NCBI RefSeq assembly: GCF_001748365.1
Contig: NZ_BDHH01000026.1
Coordinates: forward strand, 276 to 52,527
DNA: 52,252 nt
Reading direction: 5' to 3'
Origin: Fusibacter sp. 3D3
Lineage (GTDB): Bacteria > Bacillota > Clostridia > Peptostreptococcales > Acidaminobacteraceae
Below the pieces are notes generated by a model. The model was given only the letters and a program-made list of their open reading frames with translations, had not been told where the DNA came from and made no database searches. This document shows, piece after piece, positions 1 to 6,968 of the stretch; the stretch's first letter is position 1; every line of letters starts with the position of its first letter. Made by a program: the position numbers and the translations under genes.

Positions 1-127
1 TCTTGTAATATTCTATTTTATCGCCTAGCATTTTATTGTAGATAAAACGCACACAACCAAAAGTCTTACCTATGAGCACTTCTTGTTCTGAATTTGGATA
101 TATTCTAAATTTGAACGCTTTATTCAA
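1..127 (-). CDS. tnpB: TnpB RNA-guided nuclease of an IS200/IS605 element, N-terminal part only
   Basis: Only the first 42 codons are in the window. They read as the classic TnpB N-terminus (AFKFRIYPNSEQ, then a CVRFIYNKML segment), the start of the wedge domain. The likely start is TTG at 127-125, overlapping the tnpA stop (TTGA), with an AAGGTGA ribosome site just upstream inside tnpA. TnpB is an RNA-guided DNA endonuclease that favours retention of the element; the omega-RNA and right end would lie beyond the window edge. Whether the RuvC domain is intact cannot be judged. Confidence 0.85.
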   Translation of the reverse strand, partial: MNKAFKFRIYPNSEQEVLIGKTFGCVRFIYNKMLGDKIEYYK

Positions 128-525
128 TGCTTTTCACCTTGACTTTCTATATATTTCTTGATGACTTCAATAGGCGCGCCACCAGTTGTAAGTAAACAGT
201 AACTTCTTGACCAAAAATATGCTTTCCATAGTTTTTTACGAATTGACTGAAATTCATTTTTGAGTAGCCTTGAGCTCGCACTTTTATAAGCATTAATAAA
301 CTTTGATAATTCACTATTTGGGTGTGCCTTGAACAGTATATGAATATGGTCACTGTCGTGATTCCACTCTAGCAATGTTATATTGTAATTTTTTGCGATA
401 TATTCGAATATTTCTTTAGCTCTTTCAGATACTGCATCGTCAAGGACCATTCGTCTATATTTGATTACTAGCACAAGATGATAATACATCAAAAACACTG
501 AATGATTATTATTATCCATTTTCAT
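124..525 (-). CDS. tnpA: IS200/IS605 family Y1 transposase TnpA
   Basis: A 133-residue single-strand DNA transposase of normal family length. The HUH metal-binding motif is HIH at residues 60-62 and the catalytic tyrosine is Y125 (KKYIESQ). The N-terminal YYHLVLVIKYRR segment is the usual first strand of the fold. An AAAGGAGG ribosome site lies 10 bases before the ATG, with a consensus promoter upstream. The stop codon overlaps the TTG start of tnpB, so both are probably made from one transcript. The gene looks intact. Confidence 0.93.
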   Translation of the reverse strand: MKMDNNNHSVFLMYYHLVLVIKYRRMVLDDAVSERAKEIFEYIAKNYNITLLEWNHDSDHIHILFKAHPNSELSKFINAYKSASSRLLKNEFQSIRKKLWKAYFWSRSYCLLTTGGAPIEVIKKYIESQGEKH

Positions 526-562
526 TTATTTACAACCTCCTTTGTATACTACTACTGATTAT

Positions 563-591
563 ATTATAGCATTTTCTGCAGCATATTTCAA
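563..591 (-). promoter_or_regulatory. Sigma-70-type promoter of tnpA
   Basis: On the minus strand TTGAAA (586-591) and TATAAT (563-568) are separated by exactly 17 bases, about 40 bases before the tnpA start. Confidence 0.75.
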
Positions 592-611
592 AGGCAAAAA
601 CCACCGATTCA

Positions 612-663
612 TCTCCCACCTACGCTCTCACTCCCTGAGCAAGGAAGGCTAAGAGGAAGGAGA
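612..663 (-). other. Structured sequence resembling an IS605-type end or omega-RNA scaffold
   Basis: On the minus strand this reads GAAGTCTCC ... GGTGGGAGA. TCTCC and GGAGA arms (612-616 / 659-663 on plus) enclose an inner CTCA/TGAG hairpin (627-630 / 636-639). Such GGTGGGAG-ended hairpins are typical of IS200/IS605 right ends and tnpB guide RNAs, but here the structure sits upstream of tnpA. It could be the end of this element, a relic of a neighbouring one, or a leader structure. Confidence 0.35.
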
Positions 664-693
664 CTTCTCGGCTTTTAGGTTAAAATTAAACGA

Positions 694-886
694 TTATCTG
701 ATTGTAAAACTCTGAAATCGTTGAAAATACTTGTTTTTGTTTAGAGCAATAGCATATTGCTCTCCGTTTTGGGGTATAAGTAAGGCGCTAACCTGTTGAT
801 GCTTCATACACTCAAAGAGAGGAAGATTTTGACTCTTTTCAATTTTTTAACGAATTTATCAATTCAAATATATATCTTTTTTTCAT
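694..886 (-). pseudogene. Small unknown ORF, frameshifted at an A-run
   Basis: A GAGGAGG ribosome site (893-899) precedes an ATG at 886 that opens a frame stopping after 15 residues. In the next frame an open, coding-like stretch continues immediately (including VSALLIPQNGEQ and KYFQRFQSFTIR) to a TAA at 694-696. Removing one A from the six-A run near 845-850 joins both into a protein of about 63 residues starting MKKRYIFELINSLK. I read it as one small gene broken by a one-base insertion or a sequencing error. No family recognised. Confidence 0.45.
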
Positions 887-918
887 ACAATTACCTCCTC
901 GAAATGAATTATATAACA

Positions 919-965
919 TTTCCAGCATAAAATAAAGGTTTGAAGCCTTTATTTTATGCTGGAAA
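919..965. repeat. Perfect 20-bp inverted repeat with 7-base loop
   Basis: Arms 919-938 and 946-965 are perfectly complementary; the loop is TTTGAAG. Neither side is followed by a clear T-run, so it is not a standard terminator. The stop codon of the upstream minus-strand ORF (949-951) lies in one arm. It may be a processing or translation-coupling hairpin, or the end of a small mobile element. Confidence 0.6.
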
Positions 966-1281
966 GTTTCGGGTTTGGATCGCCATGAAAAACAGGGAGT
1001 TGAGCTATCTTATCAATAGAATATTGACAGTTATTTTTATTAACGGATACAATGACAAAATCGCCAATTAAAAATGAATCGATTATTAGCGGAGCCTCTG
1101 ATCCGATCGATTTTAAGATACAGATAATTTTATCTGGAGTATTATCTGAAGAGGATAAAGCATTAAAAACTTGTAGACCGAGAAAAGGCTTATTTAAACC
1201 GTTAATTTTCGCCAATTGTTCGATAATATTACTTTGCATCATTCAGTCATATGCTGCAGAACCGTTATCAACATAGTACAT
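949..1281 (-). pseudogene. Unknown ORF interrupted by an in-frame TGA
   Basis: From ATG 1242 there are 97 coding-like codons (beginning MMQSNIIEQLAKINGL) ending at the palindrome above. In the same frame, directly upstream of a TGA at 1243-1245, coding-like sequence continues back through MYYVDNGSAAYD (ATG at 1281) and further to FERKWYNN, reaching a TAG at 1330-1332. No ribosome site precedes ATG 1242. This looks like the 3' part of a longer decayed gene. Family not recognised; it could be spurious. Confidence 0.35.
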
Positions 1282-1386
1282 GAAATTTTTTAAATTATTA
1301 TACCATTTTCTCTCGAAAGTGGTTACTTGCTAATTTACCAAACTTTACCCACTCAATGCAATACGATAGGATTGTGCAAGTATTAG

Positions 1387-1421
1387 GAAGGTAGCGAAGC
1401 GGACTGAGTATACGCTTTGAT
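1387..1421 (+). repeat. 35-bp repeat, copy A (inverted relative to 5564-5598)
   Basis: The 35 bases are a perfect inverted copy of 5564-5598. The core is GGTAGCGAAGCGGACTGAGT; an AAGCG/CGCTT pair could form a small hairpin. The two copies bracket the XRE, BlaI/BlaR1-like and TraX-like genes. Confidence 0.8.
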
Positions 1422-1444
1422 TCTATCCCTAAACCGTTTTACAT

Positions 1445-1483
1445 ATAAAACGCAATATATAACAGCATAAAATGCAATATATA
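1445..1483 (+). promoter_or_regulatory. Two 17-base direct repeats 22 bp apart, candidate operator of the XRE regulator
   Basis: ATAAAACGCAATATATA (1445-1461) and ATAAAATGCAATATATA (1467-1483) differ at one base and are spaced two helical turns apart. They lie just upstream of the XRE gene, where an autoregulatory operator is expected. A possible promoter follows: TTTACA (1485-1490), 17 bases, TACAAT (1508-1513). Confidence 0.5.
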
Positions 1484-1530
1484 CTTTACATAAAGAAATT
1501 TATACATTACAATAAATAGAGAGGTGCCCT

Positions 1531-1731
1531 ATGAAAAATAAACGGATGAAAATTGCTCGCATGGAATGCGACATGAATCAAGAAGATTTGGCAAAGGCTG
1601 TCGGTGTGACGAGACAGACGATTGGATTAATAGAAGCCGGAGACTACAACCCAACACTAAATTTGTGTGTTGCAATCTGCAAAGCATTGAACAAAACACT
1701 AAATGATCTATTTTGGGAGGTATCAAAATGA
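1531..1731 (+). CDS. XRE-family (Cro/CI) transcriptional regulator
   Basis: A 66-residue single-domain DNA-binding protein. The helix-turn-helix runs from about residue 12 to 60 (MNQEDLAKAVGVTRQTIGLIEAGDYNPTL). This compact YozG/HigA-like type usually represses its own operon. The start ATG follows a GAGAGGTG ribosome site. The stop overlaps the next start (ATGA at 1728-1731), so the two genes are translationally coupled. The upstream direct repeats are the probable operator. Confidence 0.92.
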   Translation: MKNKRMKIARMECDMNQEDLAKAVGVTRQTIGLIEAGDYNPTLNLCVAICKALNKTLNDLFWEVSK

Positions 1732-2219
1732 AAAGACAAACTATACAGGACGAAAGAGTTTCTGCACAGCGCCATAAAATAAACAGCGAAGCATATATCC
1801 TTTTAATGATCGCGCTTCTCGCGTCAATACTCGTACAACAATTTTGGTTTAATGCATCGTTTGAGCAATATATTGCCGAGTGCATATGTTTTTTAGGCAT
1901 CTCCATTTATACGATCGTGCGCTATATCTATCTTGGTTTAAACATATGGGGCGAAGGTAAACGGGTAAAAATGCGTCTTTTAGTAACTAGTACTATAGCA
2001 GGACTTACTGTAACGACGATTAACGGCTTTTCAAACTATACAAGATATGCTGACCACTATCAGGCAGATGGCATAGGCTATTTTATCGCTGTATTGGGAG
2101 TCACTTTCATCAGTGCTACTGGTATTGTTTTCGTTTTAATGATGTGTCTTGATTATTTAAACGCGAAAAAACAACAGAAAATTCAAAAGCAATTGGATGA
2201 AGATGAACAAAACTTATAA
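1728..2219 (+). CDS. DUF6773-type integral membrane protein coupled to the XRE regulator
   Basis: A 163-residue protein with four predicted membrane helices (about residues 24-42, 48-66, 86-104, 122-145), a basic cytosolic N-terminus (IQDERVSAQRHKINSEAY) and a charged Lys/Gln-rich tail. The N-terminal pattern matches the DUF6773 family, which commonly sits after a small XRE regulator. The start is ATG 1728, six bases after GGGAGG; a TTG fifteen bases earlier is inside that ribosome site. Function unknown; the pair behaves like a regulator plus membrane effector unit. Confidence 0.82.
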   Translation: MKRQTIQDERVSAQRHKINSEAYILLMIALLASILVQQFWFNASFEQYIAECICFLGISIYTIVRYIYLGLNIWGEGKRVKMRLLVTSTIAGLTVTTINGFSNYTRYADHYQADGIGYFIAVLGVTFISATGIVFVLMMCLDYLNAKKQQKIQKQLDEDEQNL

Positions 2220-2222
2220 ACT

Positions 2223-2246
2223 GAGCGTGTGTGGTAGTACACGCTC
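2223..2246 (+). terminator. Hairpin downstream of the DUF6773-type gene
   Basis: GAGCGTGT / ACACGCTC, an 8-bp perfect stem with an 8-base loop starting 4 bases after the stop. No T-run follows, so termination may be weak or Rho-assisted. Confidence 0.5.
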
Positions 2247-2447
2247 CAAATATAGCCATTGCAGCAAATAAAATTGCAGACCCGCTCTCCTCAGCTGACC
2301 GTATTTTAGATAGTCATAATATGCCATGCCATTCTTCACATAGAAAAACACATTAGAATAAGGTCATTCACCAGTAGCATTTAGCAAATGATTCTTGAAA
2401 TATTTTTTGAAATAAAAACAGACGCCTTCATAATTTTATAAAAACGC
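2247..2447. other. Intergenic stretch with no recognised feature
   Basis: About 200 bases between the hairpin above and the BlaI promoter. No supported ORF, RNA or repeat was seen on either strand. Confidence 0.5.
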
Positions 2448-2493
2448 TTGACGTTTTTACCTACATCGTGTAGACTAATGTAGAATTATGTAA
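2448..2493 (+). promoter_or_regulatory. Promoter and dyad operator of the BlaI/BlaR1-like pair
   Basis: TTGACG (2448-2453), 17 bases, then TAGACT (2471-2476). A perfect dyad CTACA-TCG-TGTAG (2461-2473) overlaps the -10, and further TGTAG and TGTAA half-sites follow at 2479-2483 and 2489-2493. BlaI/MecI-family repressors bind TACA/TGTA dyads in this position, so autorepression is expected. Confidence 0.65.
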
Positions 2494-2520
2494 CATTATT
2501 AAATAAAAAAAGGACTTTTT

Positions 2521-2889
2521 ATGAGTAAAATTCACCGAATGTCAACTTCTGAAAAACAGATCATGGAAATTCTATGGTCTACAGGACACCCCATTACTAC
2601 AAGAGAAATTATGTCCAATCTCCCTGTTGATAACACTTGGAAACAAAACACCATTGTTACTTTCTTGGCACGCTTAATGGAAAAAGGTATTATTAACGCT
2701 ACCCGAGTAAGCAAAGCAAATTACTATCAGCCTTGTATAACAGAGAAAGAATATCGAGATTTTGAAACAAAACAATTTATTGATGATATCCACAAAGGTT
2801 CTACACTTGGATTTATAAGTACTCTATGTGATAACGGCACCCTAACAAAAGAAGATATCGAAGAACTCATGCGCAATTTGAAAAAGTAG
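2521..2889 (+). CDS. blaI: BlaI/MecI/CopY-family winged-helix repressor
   Basis: A 122-residue penicillinase-repressor-family protein. The winged helix spans about residues 8-80 (SEKQIMEILW ... TIVTFLARLMEKGII), followed by the C-terminal dimerisation helices containing the region that BlaR1-type proteases cleave. AAGGA precedes the ATG. It lies 25 bases upstream of the M56 protease gene, the usual repressor-sensor arrangement. The dyad overlapping its promoter is the likely operator. No beta-lactamase or PBP2a gene is nearby, so the regulated stimulus is probably not a beta-lactam. Confidence 0.9.
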   Translation: MSKIHRMSTSEKQIMEILWSTGHPITTREIMSNLPVDNTWKQNTIVTFLARLMEKGIINATRVSKANYYQPCITEKEYRDFETKQFIDDIHKGSTLGFISTLCDNGTLTKEDIEELMRNLKK

Positions 2890-2914
2890 ACACTTACCAG
2901 AAGAAGGTGAAACT

Positions 2915-4417
2915 ATGATTCCACGTTTTTACAAGTACTTGCTAATTTTATCCGTAATATCGGGAGTATTGTATTTTATTCTTAAGCTATTTTTTCCAGT
3001 GACTATCAAATATTTCAGTGCGAAATGGCATTACTATTCATATGTTTTTTTAAGTACAGTATTCCTTATTCCATATTCATTTTTGCTATCAGGGGTTGAT
3101 ATTCATTTTACAAATAAACCATTATCACTAATACAAAACGAGTTGAGACCCATTTTTATGTCAAGTTCCAACGTCCACATAGTACAAGGAAAAGTTGAAA
3201 GTAATTACAGTTTCTGTTATAACTTCGATTTTTTATTCTATTTTTTAGCAGTAGGATCAATACTATTTGCATTAAACATCCTTGTTCAGAACTATAAATT
3301 GAACAGACGTATACTTAGAATATGCCAATTGGTAGAATCTCCTTCTGTGTTAAATGTGCTTCTGATCTGTAAACAAAGAATTGGTATCAATCAAAAAATT
3401 CCAGTATATTTATCAGATTACATAAGTACACCCTTTCTCAGCGGAATTTTTCATCCACGTATTATTTTACCAAATCTATCATTCTCCTCTGAAGAGTTAC
3501 AGTATATTTTTATGCATGAACTGACACACTGGAAAAACCATGATGCAGTATTCAAATGCTTAACGCTTGTAATTAATGCTCTTCATTGGTTTAATCCTTT
3601 AGCTTATTTTATTAGGCATGACATTGATCGCTTTTGTGAGTTTTACTGCGATGAAAGCGTTGTAATATCAATGAACAAATCTGAAAGGAGGCAATATTGC
3701 GAACTGATTTTAAATGTACTTTGGCACGTCGCAGATCATCAGCTAAAACCCTATTCCGCTTTTAGCGACGAAAAGCGAAACATCAAAAGGAGGCTTTCAC
3801 TTATTATGAAAGAAAAAAAAATAAAAAACAATAAGTTAATTCGTATCTTAGCAATTGCCATGACATTTACTTTTATGCTGACTGGTTCAGTTGTGGCATA
3901 TGCGGCAAGTAGCGAAAATTTAGATGTAAACGGTAATTCACAATTTCTTTTCAACACAGCTAACAAAGTAATTATTGGTGACATAATCCCAACTGTAAAC
4001 TATACAGAGCTTAATGATTATGACCAGTTCATTTTTAATGAAAATGCACCCGTTACTAGGAGCACTAGTGTTCCAAGTTCATTATGGAGTTGGACGTCTA
4101 ATGGTAGTACTTACAATATAAGCGGTAGTTCAAATAGTTCCACGTTGTATACTAACTACTACTTCAAAAATGTTACAGGAAAAACTTTTAATTTAACAGC
4201 AGGTTCTTCAAATAGGCTAGTTGTTGATTTGGTTCATAAAGGCGTATTAGTGCAAGAAGTTGTTAGCACTTGGACAATTGATGCTAACGCAAGCAAAAGT
4301 GTCAAAATTCAAACTTCAGATCTCAACAATTTCTCTGATAGTGATAAATACTATTTTAGATTTAATTCAAGTCCCATTGGAAATTCTTACTCCGTGTCTG
4401 GCTCTTTTGGTTTGTAA
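2915..4417 (+). CDS. BlaR1-like M56 membrane metalloprotease with a non-PBP extracellular domain
   Basis: A 500-residue protein. Membrane helices lie near residues 5-28, 38-58 and 105-125; the zinc motif HELTH is at 201-205, with a downstream CEFYCDE segment as in M56 proteases; a fourth helix is near 307-330. BlaR1 normally ends in a class-D-like transpeptidase sensor with SxxK. Here the final 170 residues are instead a Ser/Thr/Asn-rich beta-type segment (SSLWSWTSNGSTYNIS and onward) without SxxK or KTG. The protein probably senses an unknown extracellular cue and cleaves the adjacent BlaI-type repressor. Confidence 0.87.
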   Translation: MIPRFYKYLLILSVISGVLYFILKLFFPVTIKYFSAKWHYYSYVFLSTVFLIPYSFLLSGVDIHFTNKPLSLIQNELRPIFMSSSNVHIVQGKVESNYSFCYNFDFLFYFLAVGSILFALNILVQNYKLNRRILRICQLVESPSVLNVLLICKQRIGINQKIPVYLSDYISTPFLSGIFHPRIILPNLSFSSEELQYIFMHELTHWKNHDAVFKCLTLVINALHWFNPLAYFIRHDIDRFCEFYCDESVVISMNKSERRQYCELILNVLWHVADHQLKPYSAFSDEKRNIKRRLSLIMKEKKIKNNKLIRILAIAMTFTFMLTGSVVAYAASSENLDVNGNSQFLFNTANKVIIGDIIPTVNYTELNDYDQFIFNENAPVTRSTSVPSSLWSWTSNGSTYNISGSSNSSTLYTNYYFKNVTGKTFNLTAGSSNRLVVDLVHKGVLVQEVVSTWTIDANASKSVKIQTSDLNNFSDSDKYYFRFNSSPIGNSYSVSGSFGL

Positions 4418-4464
4418 GTTAACCGTATAATCCCTTTTTATTAAAAGGTTGGAGTGATACTCCC

Positions 4465-4576
4465 GCTTCGTCTGGATTCCTATAGTTATTCCATAGCAAT
4501 TATCTTGGTTAATAATTATGAGAACTGGCTTATAGATATCGTTAAATACATATAAGCTGAATTATCCAGACGAAGC
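4465..4576. repeat. 13-bp inverted repeat enclosing an 86-base loop
   Basis: GCTTCGTCTGGAT (4465-4477) and ATCCAGACGAAGC (4564-4576) are perfect complements in the 237-base gap between the BlaR1-like and TraX-like genes. The role is unknown; it could be a long-range RNA stem in the traX leader. Confidence 0.45.
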
Positions 4577-4654
4577 TTTTACATTAACATAACACTAATT
4601 TTATCTGCAAAAACTTTCTCATTTAAATTCTGGCATTTTTGAAAGGACCTATAA

Positions 4655-5467
4655 ATGGAAATAAAATCTATCCCTTCATGGGACATCAATCGTTTTCAAC
4701 TCAAACTTATAGGTCTACTGTTCATGACACTTGACCATATTGCTAAATATACGCTTATGCTGCACATGGAAAATCATATTTTCAATATAATTGGTAGAAT
4801 TGCCGCACCACTGTTCCTTTATTTGATAACCACAGGTGCAATGCACACTCGGAGCAAATTAAAATTTGCTTTTCGGCTGTATCTCGCACATGTCGCAATT
4901 GGATTTTTGACCTTGTTTCTTGGAAAAGTAGGCCCTAGTTTGGGTATACATGACCAGTTTAGCATATTGTCTACATTTACATATGTTGTTTTGTATATCT
5001 ATTTAATCGATCAAATCATTACATTCGCGAAAGAAAAGGATTTATTTCATTCGATTTTATATTTTGTATTAGGAATTGGCAGTGCTATTTTGCCGATCAT
5101 GTTGTTGCTATTTTCACAAAACGAAGTTATTTGTGGCATTGTTGTTCCAAATGTGCTTACCATCCCTTATTCTCCTTTTTTTGTACTTATGGGGATCTGC
5201 TGGTACTTTTCAAAAACTAATCTAAAAAAAGCGTATATTTTACTCATTTTTTCTGGTTTATCATTTGGAGGCAATTTTATTGCCAGTAGAGCTTCTCTAT
5301 GGTTATTCTTTGATTTTTTTAACCCTATCCAATTTTGGATGGTATTATTTTTACCTTTTATATTTTTATACAACGGTCAAAAAGGTAAACCAATGAAATG
5401 CTTTTTCTACATCTACTATCCGCTGCATGTTTTTATACTCATGTTCATAGGTCGGATGTTGCATTGA
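4655..5467 (+). CDS. TraX-family integral membrane protein
   Basis: A 270-residue protein with about eight hydrophobic segments. The N-terminal signature (FQLKLIGLLFMTLDHIAKY, then GRIAAPLFLYLITTG) is that of the TraX family, named for F-pilin N-acetylation. Chromosomal Firmicute members are acyltransferase-like proteins of unknown substrate, and no conjugation genes are present here. AAAGGA precedes the ATG. Convergent with sucD. Confidence 0.88.
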   Translation: MEIKSIPSWDINRFQLKLIGLLFMTLDHIAKYTLMLHMENHIFNIIGRIAAPLFLYLITTGAMHTRSKLKFAFRLYLAHVAIGFLTLFLGKVGPSLGIHDQFSILSTFTYVVLYIYLIDQIITFAKEKDLFHSILYFVLGIGSAILPIMLLLFSQNEVICGIVVPNVLTIPYSPFFVLMGICWYFSKTNLKKAYILLIFSGLSFGGNFIASRASLWLFFDFFNPIQFWMVLFLPFIFLYNGQKGKPMKCFFYIYYPLHVFILMFIGRMLH

Positions 5468-5520
5468 CTGCGTTACCATATTAATTTCAGCAACATCAGC
5501 CATACTTTTGCCTACTGCCT

Positions 5521-5563
5521 AAAAAAAGCACCGAAATCAGCATTTGATGCCGATTTCAGTGCT
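5521..5563 (-). terminator. Rho-independent terminator of the 4hbD-sucD operon
   Basis: Stem 5527-5538 / 5552-5563 (12 bp, one mismatch) followed on the minus strand by seven Ts (5521-5527). It also lies downstream of traX on plus but has no T-run in that direction. Confidence 0.88.
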
Positions 5564-5598
5564 ATCAAAGCGTATACTCAGTCCGCTTCGCTACCTTC
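5564..5598 (-). repeat. 35-bp repeat, copy B
   Basis: Perfect inverted copy of 1387-1421, wedged between the sucD stop (5605) and its terminator, so it is transcribed in the 3' UTR. A degenerate third copy lies at about 10586-10620 in the same orientation. Confidence 0.8.
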
Positions 5599-5604
5599 GT
5601 GACC

Positions 5605-6957
5605 CTAAACCGCCCAAATCATTTCATCGGTTTGGACTTCAACATTTTCTCTGACCAAACCGATTCTAGAAATGTTAATCAAATGTTTATAAGTAAAATT
5701 TTCAGAAATTGAGTTGTTGCCCCAACTGCCACAACCCAATGTGGTTGTCGGTGCGAATCCATTGTAAAAACTGCCGCCAGCTGTGGTTGCCGAAGGGGCA
5801 TTTACAACCAATCTAGAAACAGACAATGCCATACCCGCTTTTTTAATATGCATAAGATTGTTGGAATGAATAGAAGCACTGTGACCATTCCCTTCAAATT
5901 CCAAATTTGTTTTAGCGATATGGATGGCTTCATCAAACGTTTTGTATTTAAACGTAGACATCACGGGACACATTTTTTCCTTACATAAGACATCAGCATT
6001 ACCAATGCCTTTAGCCTCTAACAAAATGACCTTTGTCCCTTCTGGAATCACAACCCCTGCAATTTCAGCTATCTTTTGAACCGATTGACCCACGATATCT
6101 TTGTTAAGGTGCCCTTTCTCAAAGAGCGTTGCTTTTAATTTTTCATGCACTTGTTCATCTCTTACTAAAAAAGCGCCTTTTGCTTCAAAAGCACGCATCA
6201 CTTGATCATAATCATCTTCATGGGCGATTATGGTTTGTTCTCCAGAACAAATAATGCCGTTATCAAAACTTCTACCTGCGATCATTTTAATAGCCGTTTG
6301 ATTAAAATCGACATCTCGATCTATGATGCCTTGAACATTCCCAGCGCCCACACCAAATGCGGGTTTACCAGATGAGTAAGCTGCTTTTACCATACCCATA
6401 CCGCCTGTGGCAACCACAACATCTACCGCTTGCATGAGTTCATTTGTAAGTTCAACTGAAGGTTCCGTAATGATTTGAATCAAATGCGCTGGTGCTCCAA
6501 GTTGTGCCAATCTCTTGTTGATCAAATCAACGGTATAAGTGCTGCATTTTTTAGCTCTAGGATGCGGTGCAATGATAATGGCATTTCTCCCCTTAAGTGC
6601 AAACATAGCGTTACACATTGGGGTGACGATTGGATTCGTTGTTGGAGAAACTGCGCCTACAACACCAATTGGCTTTGCAATCTCTATGATATTGGTCTCT
6701 GGATTAAAGCTGATTTCGTCTACCGATTTTTTATCTTTAAGATCATGCCAAATGACTTTTGCTTTTCCTTTATTCTTCTCTACTTTATGCTCGTAAACGC
6801 CCATTTGAGTTTCATCTACAGCCATTCTCGCCAATAACTCAGCGTTATCATAGACCACTTTACCAATCTCTCTAACAATACGATCTACTTGTTCTTGATT
6901 ATAGGTTGCAAATATTTTTTGAGCATTTCTAGCGTTCATCATCATTTCATTTATCAT
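5605..6957 (-). CDS. sucD: CoA-acylating succinate-semialdehyde dehydrogenase
   Basis: A 450-residue cytosolic aldehyde dehydrogenase that reduces succinyl-CoA to succinate semialdehyde with NAD(P)H. The catalytic cysteine is C237 in GIICSGEQ. VGAVSPTTNPIVTPMCNAM, the APHPRAK motif and the tail TTTLGCGSWGNNSISEN match SucD of Clostridium kluyveri throughout, though the N-terminus is slightly shorter. GGAG precedes the ATG, 11 bases after 4hbD. The pairing with 4hbD fixes the substrate better than similarity alone, since acetaldehyde and sulfoacetaldehyde enzymes share this fold. Confidence 0.88.
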   Translation of the reverse strand: MINEMMMNARNAQKIFATYNQEQVDRIVREIGKVVYDNAELLARMAVDETQMGVYEHKVEKNKGKAKVIWHDLKDKKSVDEISFNPETNIIEIAKPIGVVGAVSPTTNPIVTPMCNAMFALKGRNAIIIAPHPRAKKCSTYTVDLINKRLAQLGAPAHLIQIITEPSVELTNELMQAVDVVVATGGMGMVKAAYSSGKPAFGVGAGNVQGIIDRDVDFNQTAIKMIAGRSFDNGIICSGEQTIIAHEDDYDQVMRAFEAKGAFLVRDEQVHEKLKATLFEKGHLNKDIVGQSVQKIAEIAGVVIPEGTKVILLEAKGIGNADVLCKEKMCPVMSTFKYKTFDEAIHIAKTNLEFEGNGHSASIHSNNLMHIKKAGMALSVSRLVVNAPSATTAGGSFYNGFAPTTTLGCGSWGNNSISENFTYKHLINISRIGLVRENVEVQTDEMIWAV

Positions 6958-6968
6958 TTTAAAATCTC

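Larger units (their letters stand above)
1..600 (-). mobile_element. IS200/IS605 element (tnpA-tnpB), truncated by the window edge
   Basis: A tnpA gene followed by an overlapping tnpB gene is the normal layout of an IS605-type element. The right end is outside the window. The left end should lie upstream of tnpA, near or beyond 563-680; no exact boundary could be fixed, because these elements lack terminal inverted repeats and make no target duplication. Confidence 0.7.

Noticed and set aside
1052-1276. Plus-strand ORF of 74 codons opposite the 949-1242 ORF
   Set aside because: No ribosome site, poor residue composition, and the minus frame looks more coding-like.
1529-1906. Minus-strand ORF of 125 codons
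   Set aside because: Antisense to the XRE and DUF6773-type genes, rich in Cys/Ser/Arg; a shadow frame.
6475-6837. Plus-strand ORF of 120 codons
   Set aside because: Lies wholly antisense to the well-conserved sucD gene; no ribosome site.
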